The translations under genes were made by a program, and so were the position numbers. 28,557 bases of DNA from an uncultured Collinsella sp. (GTDB lineage Bacteria > Actinomycetota > Coriobacteriia > Coriobacteriales > Coriobacteriaceae). The notes under the pieces are model-generated. The model was given only the letters and a program-made list of their open reading frames with translations, made no database searches and was not told the DNA's origin. Shown piece by piece: positions 15,120 through 22,887 of this stretch (positions within the stretch are counted from its first letter, which is position 1; each line of letters starts with the position of its first letter). The stretch covers positions 1 through 28,557 of the forward strand of contig CABUSR010000023.1 of NCBI GenBank assembly GCA_902494245.1, in the 5' to 3' direction.

Positions 15120-15617
15120 TTAGCGGTAGTTGGTGAACTGCAGCGGCTGGCCGTAGTCCTGGTCGCGCAGGAACTGGATTACGGTCTGCAACACGTCCTT
15201 CGAAGCAGAGGAAACACGCAGCTTGTCGGCCTCGATGGTCACCTTGACCTTGAGCTTTTGGTCCTTGATGTCCTTGTTGATCTTCTTGGCGGTCGCCTGG
15301 TCGATACCCTCGACGATATGGCCGAGCACGCGCACGGTGCCGCCCGATGCCGCCTGCGGAGCATCCCACGAGACAGCCTTGAGGTCGATGCCGCGCTTGA
15401 TGAGCTTGGAGCTCAGCACGTCGACAATCTGCTTGGAGACAAAGTCGGCCGGGGCGTTGATCGTAAAGAGCTTGTCGCCCTTCGAAAGCTCGATCGTGGC
15501 GCCGGAATCCTTAAGGTCATAGCGCTGGGAAATCTCGCGCGTGGTCTGCTGGAAGGCGTTGTCGACCTCTTGCATGTTGACCTCGGACACGACGTCGAAG
15601 CTGGAATCTTTAGCCAT
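15120..15617 (-). CDS. YajQ family nucleotide-binding protein
   Basis: A 165-residue YajQ/UPF0234 protein with the signatures SSFDVVSEVNMQEVDNAFQQ at the N-terminus and RYDLKDSGATIELS. The fold is two ferredoxin-like domains. Family members bind nucleotides or RNA, and some bind cyclic di-GMP; no cyclic di-GMP enzyme is in this window. AAAGGA lies 6 bases before the ATG. It lies between rodZ and rimO. Confidence 0.93.
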   Translation of the reverse strand: MAKDSSFDVVSEVNMQEVDNAFQQTTREISQRYDLKDSGATIELSKGDKLFTINAPADFVSKQIVDVLSSKLIKRGIDLKAVSWDAPQAASGGTVRVLGHIVEGIDQATAKKINKDIKDQKLKVKVTIEADKLRVSSASKDVLQTVIQFLRDQDYGQPLQFTNYR

Positions 15618-15643
15618 GATGTTTCCTTTCGCGTACGAGCGGC

Positions 15644-17155
15644 TTAGTAGCTATCGTACGAATAGTCGGTAGAATCGGTGGGCGTCTGACCGTCAGTTGA
15701 GGTATCGGCGCCATCCGTGGACTGGGCATCGGTACCGTCGGTGGTATCGGTACCATCGGTGGTGTCGGCACCATCAGAACTTTCACCATTCTCGGAATCA
15801 GTCGTCTCCTTCTTGGGAACGGTGATCGTCACACGCGCCACGCCCGAGGTCTTGGTATCGTAACGGACCTTTTCACCGTTCTTGGTAACGGTGACATCGG
15901 AAGGCTTGGACGTGGTGATCTCGATCGAGGACTCGGGCGTGTACTCCTGCTCAAAGGGGCCAGTCGCTTGGGCGCCATAGACCGACTTGCCGTCGACCTT
16001 GACCTCAATCCACGCGGTCTTTCCCTTGGCAACGGAGACTTTGACCTTCGTGACCTCGTTCTCTTCCTTCTTGGCCGTCGTCTTGGTAGCGTCCGAGTCA
16101 GTCGACTCATCCGTCGCCTCATCGGTGTCTTCGTCCTCGTCGACCGTTTCGGTCTTCTTAGAAGACTTCTTGGTCGTCGTCTTGGTAGCAGTGGGCGTCT
16201 CGGGCGTGGTCTCGGGCGCCGAAGATGCGCAGCCGCGCAGAAGCACCACGATGAGCACAATCAACAGCAGCGCAACGGCACCGATGCCGGCGTAGACGAT
16301 ACGCGGATCGAGCCCGTTGTTTTGAGGAGTACGTGATCCGCCGCGTCCACGATTGGAACTGCTGCGGCCGCCTCCCTGAGGCATACGACCACGATTGCTA
16401 TCGGAACGGCCGCGATAGCCACCCTGGCCCTGAAGGCTGCGCTGACCCGAGCGAGGCGCAAGTTCACCGCGGCCTTGATAGCCACGCTGGCCCGAACGCG
16501 GAGCCGAAGAGCGCTGGCCATACGGCTGTGATTGAGAGCGAAGACGCGGCGTCACCTGCGTGGTATCGGCATCCGCATAGCCACCGCGAGAGCGTCCCGT
16601 AGAGGCACCACGGTAACCGCGATCGGAATAGCCGCCGTCGCCGTAGCCGGCACGAGGGTCACGCGCCACGCCTCGGGCAGCGGGAAGTGCACGGTCCTCG
16701 GGCATCGGCGTACTGCGGAACCGGTCACGCTGTGAGCGAATCTCCTCGCCCGAACCCGTCTCGGTAATATAACCGGCCTGCTGAGGACGCTGTCCATAGC
16801 GGGTCGAACGACCGCCCTGAACCATAAGGAAGCGCCCGTTATCGACCGAGGAACGCGAATTGACGTAGCCGGCGGCGTCCTGAAAACGACCGCCCTGCTG
16901 CGACGTCTCGCGTTCGTATGCCATCAGATCGTCAAAGTAGGCATTGACGACCTCGCGCGGATTGAGGCCCAAAAAGCGAGCATAGCTCGAAATCATGCCC
17001 TGCGCATAGCCGCGCGGCGGCATCGAAGCAAAGTTACCGGTCTCGAAAAACTCGATGATCTGCGGCCTGATTTTGATGGTGTTGGCGACTTGCTGAATGG
17101 AAAGGCCCATTCGGCGACGCTGCTCAAGCAGCATGTCACCAAAGCGTGCAGCCAT
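15644..17155 (-). CDS. rodZ: RodZ-like helix-turn-helix membrane protein
   Basis: A 503-residue RodZ-type protein. An N-terminal helix-turn-helix (about 1-75, MLLEQRRRMGLSIQQVAN) would bind MreB-like filaments or DNA. One membrane segment lies at about 286-308, followed by an extracellular DUF4115-like domain (about 360-450). The cytoplasmic linker (about 110-280) is unusually long and rich in Arg, Gly, Ser, Gln and Tyr, with the heptad APRSGQR repeated at 218-224 and 233-239. The external parts are Thr/Asp/Ser-rich, with DGTDTT-type repeats near the end. The start overlaps the ftsK stop (TGATG). In the family it guides cell shape and septation. Confidence 0.9.
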   Translation of the reverse strand: MAARFGDMLLEQRRRMGLSIQQVANTIKIRPQIIEFFETGNFASMPPRGYAQGMISSYARFLGLNPREVVNAYFDDLMAYERETSQQGGRFQDAAGYVNSRSSVDNGRFLMVQGGRSTRYGQRPQQAGYITETGSGEEIRSQRDRFRSTPMPEDRALPAARGVARDPRAGYGDGGYSDRGYRGASTGRSRGGYADADTTQVTPRLRSQSQPYGQRSSAPRSGQRGYQGRGELAPRSGQRSLQGQGGYRGRSDSNRGRMPQGGGRSSSNRGRGGSRTPQNNGLDPRIVYAGIGAVALLLIVLIVVLLRGCASSAPETTPETPTATKTTTKKSSKKTETVDEDEDTDEATDESTDSDATKTTAKKEENEVTKVKVSVAKGKTAWIEVKVDGKSVYGAQATGPFEQEYTPESSIEITTSKPSDVTVTKNGEKVRYDTKTSGVARVTITVPKKETTDSENGESSDGADTTDGTDTTDGTDAQSTDGADTSTDGQTPTDSTDYSYDSY

Positions 17156-19935
17156 CAGAATCCTCCAAACTCACGATCTTCACGTGCCATCTCGGCGTCG
17201 ACAGACTCCAGCGCGGCAAGCCCCTCCTCGTCCAACAGGACCTCGCGCGGCTTGGAACCGTCGGGCGGGCCGACGACACCCTTTTCTTCCAGCATATCCA
17301 TAATACGCCCGGCACGCGCATAGCCAACCTTCAGACGACGTTGCAAGCCAGATGTGGAGCCAAGCTGCGATTCCACCACAATATGGGCGGCTTCCCAAAT
17401 GAGCGGATCATCGTCTTGCGGCTCGGCGACTCCGGTACGGACAATGCCGCCGCCACCCGCCATGGACATGGAAGCGGGCGCCACGGCAGACAGGATCTCC
17501 TCGTGGTAGTCGGGCTCGCTCTGCGACTTGACGAACTCGACGATCTCGTTGATTTCATCATCCGAGACAAAGCAGCCCTGGATACGGCGGGGCTTGCCCC
17601 AGTCGACCTTAGAGAACAGCATGTCGCCCAAACCGGTGAGCTTTTCGGCACCCATCTGGTCGATGATGACGCGCGAATCGATGCCCGTGGCGACGTTAAA
17701 GGCGATGCGGTTGGTGATGTTGGCCTTGATGAGGCCCGTCACCACGTTGGAGCTCGGGCGCTGCGTAGCCACAATGAGGTGAATGCCGGCGGCACGGCCC
17801 AGCTGAGCAATACGCACGATCGAGGCCTCGACATCCTTACCGGCGACCATCATCAGGTCCGAGAGCTCGTCGATGATGATGACCAGGTAGGGCATCTTTT
17901 GCGGCGGGTTATCGTAATGCTCAAACTCGCCGGCGGCCTGCTTTTCGTTGTAGGTCGAGATCTTACGCACGTTGAGACGCTCGAAGACCTTCAGGCGACG
18001 CTCCATCTCGGACACGGCCCATTGCAGAGCGCTCGCGGCCTGCTTGGGCTCGGTCACTACAGGCACGTAAAGATGCGGCAGACCGTTATAGCCCGCAAGC
18101 TCGACGCGCTTGGGGTCGACCATGATCAGGCGAACGTCCTCGGGAAGGGCGCGCATGAGCAAGGTCGTGATGATGGAGTTGATCATGACCGACTTACCGG
18201 AACCCGTGGTACCGGCGATCAGCAGGTGGGGCATCTTGGCAAGGTCGGCGACGACCGGCGTACCCTCGGCATCTCGACCGATGGCGAGCTCGAGCGGACC
18301 GCCCTTCACATAGGGAAGCACGTCGCCCAGGTTGACGTTCTGGCGCTTGCGATTGGGGATCTCGATACCCACAAGCGAGGTGCCGGGGATCGGGGCAAAG
18401 ATACGCACCGACTGGGCAGCGAGCGATAGCGCGATATCATCCTCGAGACTCGAAATCTTGCTCACGCGCTCGCCCTCGCCAGGTTGCAACTTAAAGGTCG
18501 TCACCGTGGGGCCGGCGATCCAGCCAACCACGCGGGCACTACGACCAAACTCCAACAACGTGGACTGAAGCGACTCGGCAGTCTGTTCCAGCTCCTTGTC
18601 AGAAGACGCGGAGGACGACGACTGCGGGTTGGCATGCAGAATCTCAAGTGGCGGAAGTTTGAGGCCGTCCTCTTCTTCGCCCTCGTTATCTGCGGCGCCG
18701 CCGTCCGCTCCCCCATCGCTAGCCGCAGCCGATTCGACAGCACTCAAGGCAGGCGCATCGGCAACGTTGGGATGCTTCAAGAAGTCGGGGATCTGAGGTG
18801 CTGCCGAGACAGGATTCACGGCAAACGGCGGCTCGGACTCGTCGATCTTATCGGGGTCGTCTTCCATCGAAAGCTGACCGGTTACCTGGTCGCGCTTTGC
18901 ATGGCGACGCGGCAGCAAAGTTGTCTTTGCGGTCTCAATCGGAGCCTCGTCGTCCTCGTCATCGCCCTCGGTGAGCTCAATCTCGCTCTCGGACCAAGAC
19001 GGGTCGGGCTCACTCGTATTGAGTTTGGGCGCAGCCTTGCCCTTCTTGGCATGGCGGCGCGGCAACAGCGTCGTCTTAGCGCGCTCAGCTTCCACGGCAT
19101 CGGACACGTCGACAAACGGATCCTCGTCCTCGTCGTCATCGTCCAAAACCGGGTCCACATCGTTGCCCATGACCGTGGTCACGGCAGCATCGGAGCCCTT
19201 TTGACGAAGAATGCTCAGGTGAGGACGGGCAACGCCGGGCACCGACAGGGCCTCATCGTCACCCCACGGACTCGCGTTAACATCGGCACGACGGCGCTCG
19301 GCAAAATCAGCCGCACGGTCGCGAGCAGAGCGCAAAACGCCGCCCACCGAAAAGCCGATGATGACCAGGCCCACGACGACAAGGCCCAACAGGACCACCA
19401 TCGCGATAGGCTTACCCAGGGCATTCTGCAGCGCACTCGCAATAAACGCACCAATGTAGCCACCCGAGGCGGACAGATTTTGCGGCGTGAACATAAGGTC
19501 GCACGAGTCGCTCGTACCTGGCACCATCAACGAAAGAATGGAGACGACGGCGATAAAGACCACGGCGCCGCCCGCAACAGAGCGCGCGTTGAGCGGCGAG
19601 TCCTCGCCTAAAAAGAGCGTGGCGGCAAACAGCAAAATGACGATCGGCAGCACGTAGGCGCCCAGACCAAAGCCCAAGTGGTAGAAACCGGCAACCGCAG
19701 CCGTAACGGGCGCAGTCGCCGGCGAAATCACGGCAATAAAGGACGCAATCGCCAAGACGGCAATGACCACGCCGGCGATATCGCGGTTGGCCGAGGGCTC
19801 GACCAAGGGCTCGAAATCATCGAACTCGGACTCGTGACCCTTATTGGCACGCAGATGGGAACCGGCACCCTTAGCAGATGCCGGTTGGTTGTTGGCCTTA
19901 TTGCCTTTAGCGTTTTGTGCAGATCCGCGCGCCAA
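17155..19935 (-). CDS. ftsK: DNA translocase FtsK/SpoIIIE
   Basis: FtsK, 926 residues, the septal DNA pump that clears chromosomes from the division site. N-terminal membrane segments occupy about 50-235. An acidic linker (about 240-460) follows. The motor has Walker A GTTGSGKS (about 574-581) and Walker B IIIDELSDLM (near 686-695). A C-terminal winged-helix gamma domain starts near residue 860. The linker carries two copies of AKTTLLPRRHAK (286-297 and 336-347). The start is TTG, with GGAGG 5 bases upstream, 1 bp after the rnj stop; no in-frame ATG lies nearby. Confidence 0.96.
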   Translation of the reverse strand: MARGSAQNAKGNKANNQPASAKGAGSHLRANKGHESEFDDFEPLVEPSANRDIAGVVIAVLAIASFIAVISPATAPVTAAVAGFYHLGFGLGAYVLPIVILLFAATLFLGEDSPLNARSVAGGAVVFIAVVSILSLMVPGTSDSCDLMFTPQNLSASGGYIGAFIASALQNALGKPIAMVVLLGLVVVGLVIIGFSVGGVLRSARDRAADFAERRRADVNASPWGDDEALSVPGVARPHLSILRQKGSDAAVTTVMGNDVDPVLDDDDEDEDPFVDVSDAVEAERAKTTLLPRRHAKKGKAAPKLNTSEPDPSWSESEIELTEGDDEDDEAPIETAKTTLLPRRHAKRDQVTGQLSMEDDPDKIDESEPPFAVNPVSAAPQIPDFLKHPNVADAPALSAVESAAASDGGADGGAADNEGEEEDGLKLPPLEILHANPQSSSSASSDKELEQTAESLQSTLLEFGRSARVVGWIAGPTVTTFKLQPGEGERVSKISSLEDDIALSLAAQSVRIFAPIPGTSLVGIEIPNRKRQNVNLGDVLPYVKGGPLELAIGRDAEGTPVVADLAKMPHLLIAGTTGSGKSVMINSIITTLLMRALPEDVRLIMVDPKRVELAGYNGLPHLYVPVVTEPKQAASALQWAVSEMERRLKVFERLNVRKISTYNEKQAAGEFEHYDNPPQKMPYLVIIIDELSDLMMVAGKDVEASIVRIAQLGRAAGIHLIVATQRPSSNVVTGLIKANITNRIAFNVATGIDSRVIIDQMGAEKLTGLGDMLFSKVDWGKPRRIQGCFVSDDEINEIVEFVKSQSEPDYHEEILSAVAPASMSMAGGGGIVRTGVAEPQDDDPLIWEAAHIVVESQLGSTSGLQRRLKVGYARAGRIMDMLEEKGVVGPPDGSKPREVLLDEEGLAALESVDAEMAREDREFGGF

Positions 19936-19936
19936 A

Positions 19937-21607
19937 CTAAACCTCCATGACGACCGGGATGATCATCGGACGAGTGCGCGTACGGCTCCAGATAAAGTTG
20001 GAGAGCGAGTCGCGCACGGCCTTGCGAATGGCATCGGAACCGCTGCTCGTAAAGCTGAACTTGCCCTTCTCGATCGTCTTCATAATGGACGCGGAGGCAT
20101 CCTCGGAGAACTGGTCGTCGATGGCAAACGAGACGCCGCGGCCCGAGAACTCGATGGCCTCGATCTTCTTGTGCTTGAGCGAGACGATAGCAACAGCGGT
20201 AACCATTCCGTCGTTGGCGAGCTTCTGGCGATCGCGCAAGACGATGGGGTCGGTATCGCCGATACGCAGGCCGTCGACGTAGACGACGCCGGACTCGACG
20301 GGCGTACCGCGCTTGACGATACCGCCGCGCATCTCGAGTGTGTCACCGTTATCGAGGATAAAGATATGGTCGTCCTTAAGACCCATCTTGCGGGCCAGCT
20401 GGGCATGGGCGCGCAGATGCACGGCCTCACCATGAACCGGCATAAAGTACGTGGGTTTGGCCATGGCCATCAGGAGCTTGAGCTCCTCCTGGCTACCGTG
20501 ACCGGAAACGTGAACGAGAGCGCGGTTCTTATCCCACACGTCGCAGCCGAGCTTGGCCAGGCTGTTGACGACCTGCTGGACGGCTTTCTCATTGCCGGGA
20601 ACAGGAGTTGCCGAGAGGATAACGGTATCGCCCTCGTGGATGGAGAGCGTCTTGTGCTCGCCATTGGCCATGCGGGACAGGGCCGACAGCGGCTCGCCCT
20701 GCGAACCGGTGCACATGACGACAATCTTGTCGTCAGGCAGGTTATCAATGTCAAAGGCATCGATGATATCGGCGTCGTCGATGTTGAGGTAGCCAAGTTC
20801 GCGCGCCACGCGGGTGTTAGTGAGCATGGAGCGACCGGTCACAACGACCTTACGGCCGCACTTGCGGGCGGCATCGCAGATCTGCTGCAAACGATGGATG
20901 TGGCTCGAGAACGATGCGACGAACACGCGACCCGGGGCGTTCTTGATGGCGTGCAGCAGGTTGGGACCAACCTCGGCCTCAGACTTGGTAAAGCCGGGAA
21001 CCGTGGCGTTGGTGGAGTCAGAAAGCAGCAGGTCGATGCCCTGCTTGGCAAAGCGGCTGATAGCGGCATAGTCGGGCGTGACGCCGTCGATGGGCGTCTG
21101 GTCGAGCTTAAAGTCGCCGGTGTGCATAACGGTGCCCTGATTGGTGCGGATGAACACGCCCAGAGCGCCGGGGATGGAGTGCGTCATCGAGAAGAAGTCG
21201 AGCGAGATGCCGCCAAGGTTGACATGGCTGCCACCCTTGACCTCGCGGAATTTGGGTGCGCGGATGCGGAACTCAGAAAGCTTGCCCTCGATAAAGCCAA
21301 GCGTCAGCTTGCTCGAGAAGATGGGCACCTTATTGTTGAGGTCCCGCAGCAGATACGGAAGCGAACCGGTGTGGTCCTCGTGGCCGTGGGTGACGACGAT
21401 ACCGCGGAGCTTCTCCTCGTTCTCCAGAACATAGGTGTAGTCGGGAAGCACCAGATCGATACCGGGCTGGGAGTCATCCGGGAACATGAGACCGGCGTCG
21501 ACGAGCACCATGTCGTCGCCGCACTCGAAGACCGTCATGTTCTTACCGATGCCATCAAGGCCGCCGAGCGGGATGATCTTCAAGGGAGATGATTTTTTAG
21601 CTGCCAT
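19937..21607 (-). CDS. rnj: Ribonuclease J
   Basis: RNase J, 556 residues, a metallo-beta-lactamase/beta-CASP nuclease with 5' exonuclease and endonuclease activity in mRNA decay and rRNA maturation. The metal motif is THGHEDH (73-79). The usual start IIPLGGLDGIGKNM and the beta-CASP segment with CTGSQGEPLSALSR are present. Only weak ribosome-site sequence precedes the ATG (AAAGGA about 14 bases away). ftsK follows after 1 bp. The upstream region contains repeat B1. Confidence 0.96.
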   Translation of the reverse strand: MAAKKSSPLKIIPLGGLDGIGKNMTVFECGDDMVLVDAGLMFPDDSQPGIDLVLPDYTYVLENEEKLRGIVVTHGHEDHTGSLPYLLRDLNNKVPIFSSKLTLGFIEGKLSEFRIRAPKFREVKGGSHVNLGGISLDFFSMTHSIPGALGVFIRTNQGTVMHTGDFKLDQTPIDGVTPDYAAISRFAKQGIDLLLSDSTNATVPGFTKSEAEVGPNLLHAIKNAPGRVFVASFSSHIHRLQQICDAARKCGRKVVVTGRSMLTNTRVARELGYLNIDDADIIDAFDIDNLPDDKIVVMCTGSQGEPLSALSRMANGEHKTLSIHEGDTVILSATPVPGNEKAVQQVVNSLAKLGCDVWDKNRALVHVSGHGSQEELKLLMAMAKPTYFMPVHGEAVHLRAHAQLARKMGLKDDHIFILDNGDTLEMRGGIVKRGTPVESGVVYVDGLRIGDTDPIVLRDRQKLANDGMVTAVAIVSLKHKKIEAIEFSGRGVSFAIDDQFSEDASASIMKTIEKGKFSFTSSGSDAIRKAVRDSLSNFIWSRTRTRPMIIPVVMEV

Positions 21608-21825
21608 AGGTTAGTGTGGTTTCCTTTCTTCGAAACGGGTCTGGAACAACCGACGGGGCGCTTCTGGCAAACCGACCGCCGGGAACGTACAACAATGCAT
21701 CGCAGAGTCGATGCAATAACCACAGTATGATACCCATTTGCACAACAACAGACCACCCATGCATCAAAGCCCCATCTGAACCTGTGTATCCCGCCGGTCA
21801 GGGCTCAGCGGCCCCGGCACGGGCT
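21608..21825. other. Gene-free region upstream of rnj
   Basis: About 220 bp with no credible gene. It must hold the rnj promoter, because B1 and the acetyltransferase transcript end lie beyond it. I could not find a convincing -35/-10 pair. Minor AT-rich stretches and a short inverted repeat (CGATGCA/TGCATCG, around 21696-21715) are present. Confidence 0.5.
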
Positions 21826-21909
21826 AAGTTTCCTGCTCTACAATCCTGCTCACGACGGAGGCCACATTAAGTGGCCTCCTGTTCGTGCGGAACTCGCGAT
21901 AAACTTCAT
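21826..21909 (+). repeat. Family B structured repeat, copy B1
   Basis: An 84-nt core beginning AAGTTTCCTGCTCTACA and ending CGCGATAAACTTCAT, with a central hairpin GGAGGCCAC-ATTAA-GTGGCCTCC (21857-21879). It is 73/84 identical to copy B2 and in inverted orientation to it. Six of the differences are three compensated pairs in the hairpin stem. The basal stem beyond AAGTTT/AAACTT is degenerate here. It lies downstream of the acetyltransferase gene. Confidence 0.75.
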
Positions 21910-21986
21910 CAGTGCCCGCCCCACGGGAAACCTGCCAATAAGGGATAGGTTTGTTTTAGTAGGTTTTATCTGCGGGAATGCCGAGG

Positions 21987-22607
21987 CTATGATCCAATTG
22001 CCTCGTTGTAGGCATTCAGCTGGCCTTGCCAGAGCTTGCGATCGCTGTCGGTAATCTCTCGAATGATATGAGCTGGATTGCCGCCGATGATGACGTGGCT
22101 TGGAACGTCTTTAACAACAACTGAACCTGAGGCTATGACCACATCGTCTCCGATTGATACGCCCGGATTGATAATCACCCCGCCGCCCATCCAGACGTTG
22201 TTGCCGATTACGACAGGCTTAGCATACTCGAGGTCTAGATTGCGCACATCGGCGTCAATTGGATGCCCAGCAGTAAATATACTCACATGGGGTCCTAGAA
22301 AGACGTTGTCGCCAAAGGTCACGTAATTTTCGTCCAGAATCGTCAAACCGGTATTCGCATAGAAATGGTTACCAAACGAAACCCTGTCGCCGTGATCAAA
22401 ATAAACGGGAGCCGTTAAGACCATATCGTCCGGAGCAACGCGAAAACACTTCTTTAGTTCCTCAAAGGCGCTCGAATCAGCCCAATACTCCGACTCATTA
22501 AACAACTTCTGAGCCGCATGCACCCTACTAAACGAATGGTCGTTAACCCGATAGGGGCTATAGAGCTCCCCGGCAATCATGCGGTCCCTTTCAACCTTAT
22601 TTGTCAT
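21987..22607 (-). CDS. Sugar O-acetyltransferase (LacA/Maa type)
   Basis: A 206-residue hexapeptide-repeat acetyltransferase. The N-terminal maltose acetyltransferase domain starts RDRMIAGELYSPYR. The left-handed beta-helix has the catalytic His115 in FTAGHPID, and the C-terminal coil contains VVKDVPSHVIIGGNPAHII. It moves acetyl from acetyl-CoA to a sugar hydroxyl; maltose, galactoside or nodulation-factor-like substrates cannot be told apart. AGGGGG lies 6 bases before the ATG. It is the only non-housekeeping gene in its neighbourhood, is visibly lower in GC, and is flanked by inverted copies of repeat B, which suggests acquisition. Confidence 0.93.
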   Translation of the reverse strand: MTNKVERDRMIAGELYSPYRVNDHSFSRVHAAQKLFNESEYWADSSAFEELKKCFRVAPDDMVLTAPVYFDHGDRVSFGNHFYANTGLTILDENYVTFGDNVFLGPHVSIFTAGHPIDADVRNLDLEYAKPVVIGNNVWMGGGVIINPGVSIGDDVVIASGSVVVKDVPSHVIIGGNPAHIIREITDSDRKLWQGQLNAYNEAIGS

Positions 22608-22693
22608 GCCAACCCCCTAGACTAAGCGTTAGATGCGAAAAAGTATATCAACTAAGAACAGAAGACCAGCAAGCTACCAACAGCGTTAACCAG

Positions 22694-22840
22694 CCCTTTT
22701 GCTTGCGCCCGGGAGGAACTCATATGAAGTTTATCGCGAGTTCCGCACGCAAAGGAAAGCACTTAATGTGCTTTCCGTCTTGCGCAGGACTGTAGAGCAG
22801 GAAACTTCATATGCGGCCCTCCCGGGCGCAAGCAAAAGGG
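22694..22840 (-). repeat. Family B structured repeat, copy B2
   Basis: The 84-nt family B core occupies 22724-22807, reading on the minus strand, with hairpin GGAAAGCAC-ATTAA-GTGCTTTCC. It is enclosed by a basal stem of 39 positions (22694-22732 with 22802-22840) with only three mismatches in the middle. The outermost eight bases are CCCTTTTG on both sides; on the pnp side those are the tail of the pnp terminator. It lies between pnp and the acetyltransferase start. Confidence 0.8.
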
Positions 22841-22862
22841 CGACCCCTGTACGGAGTCGCCC
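22834..22862 (-). terminator. Terminator of pnp
   Basis: On the minus strand GGGCGAC-N11-GTCGCCC forms a 7-bp GC-rich stem followed by TTTT, 26 bases beyond the pnp stop. It has the form of an intrinsic terminator. Its T-run merges into the outer arm of repeat B2. Confidence 0.75.
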
Positions 22863-22887
22863 TTGTTGAGCTGCTTATGTTTAGCTG

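Noticed and set aside
12606..15647. A 1013-codon open frame on the plus strand
   Set aside because: It runs antisense through cinA/pncC, pgsA, rimO and yajQ, which all show clear family motifs. Long antisense frames are expected in GC-rich DNA, and its translation is His/Arg/Asp/Gly-rich without any domain.
21987..22607. Antibiotic (streptogramin or chloramphenicol) acetyltransferase
   Set aside because: The N-terminal maltose-acetyltransferase domain and the FTAGHPID motif place it with LacA/Maa sugar acetyltransferases.
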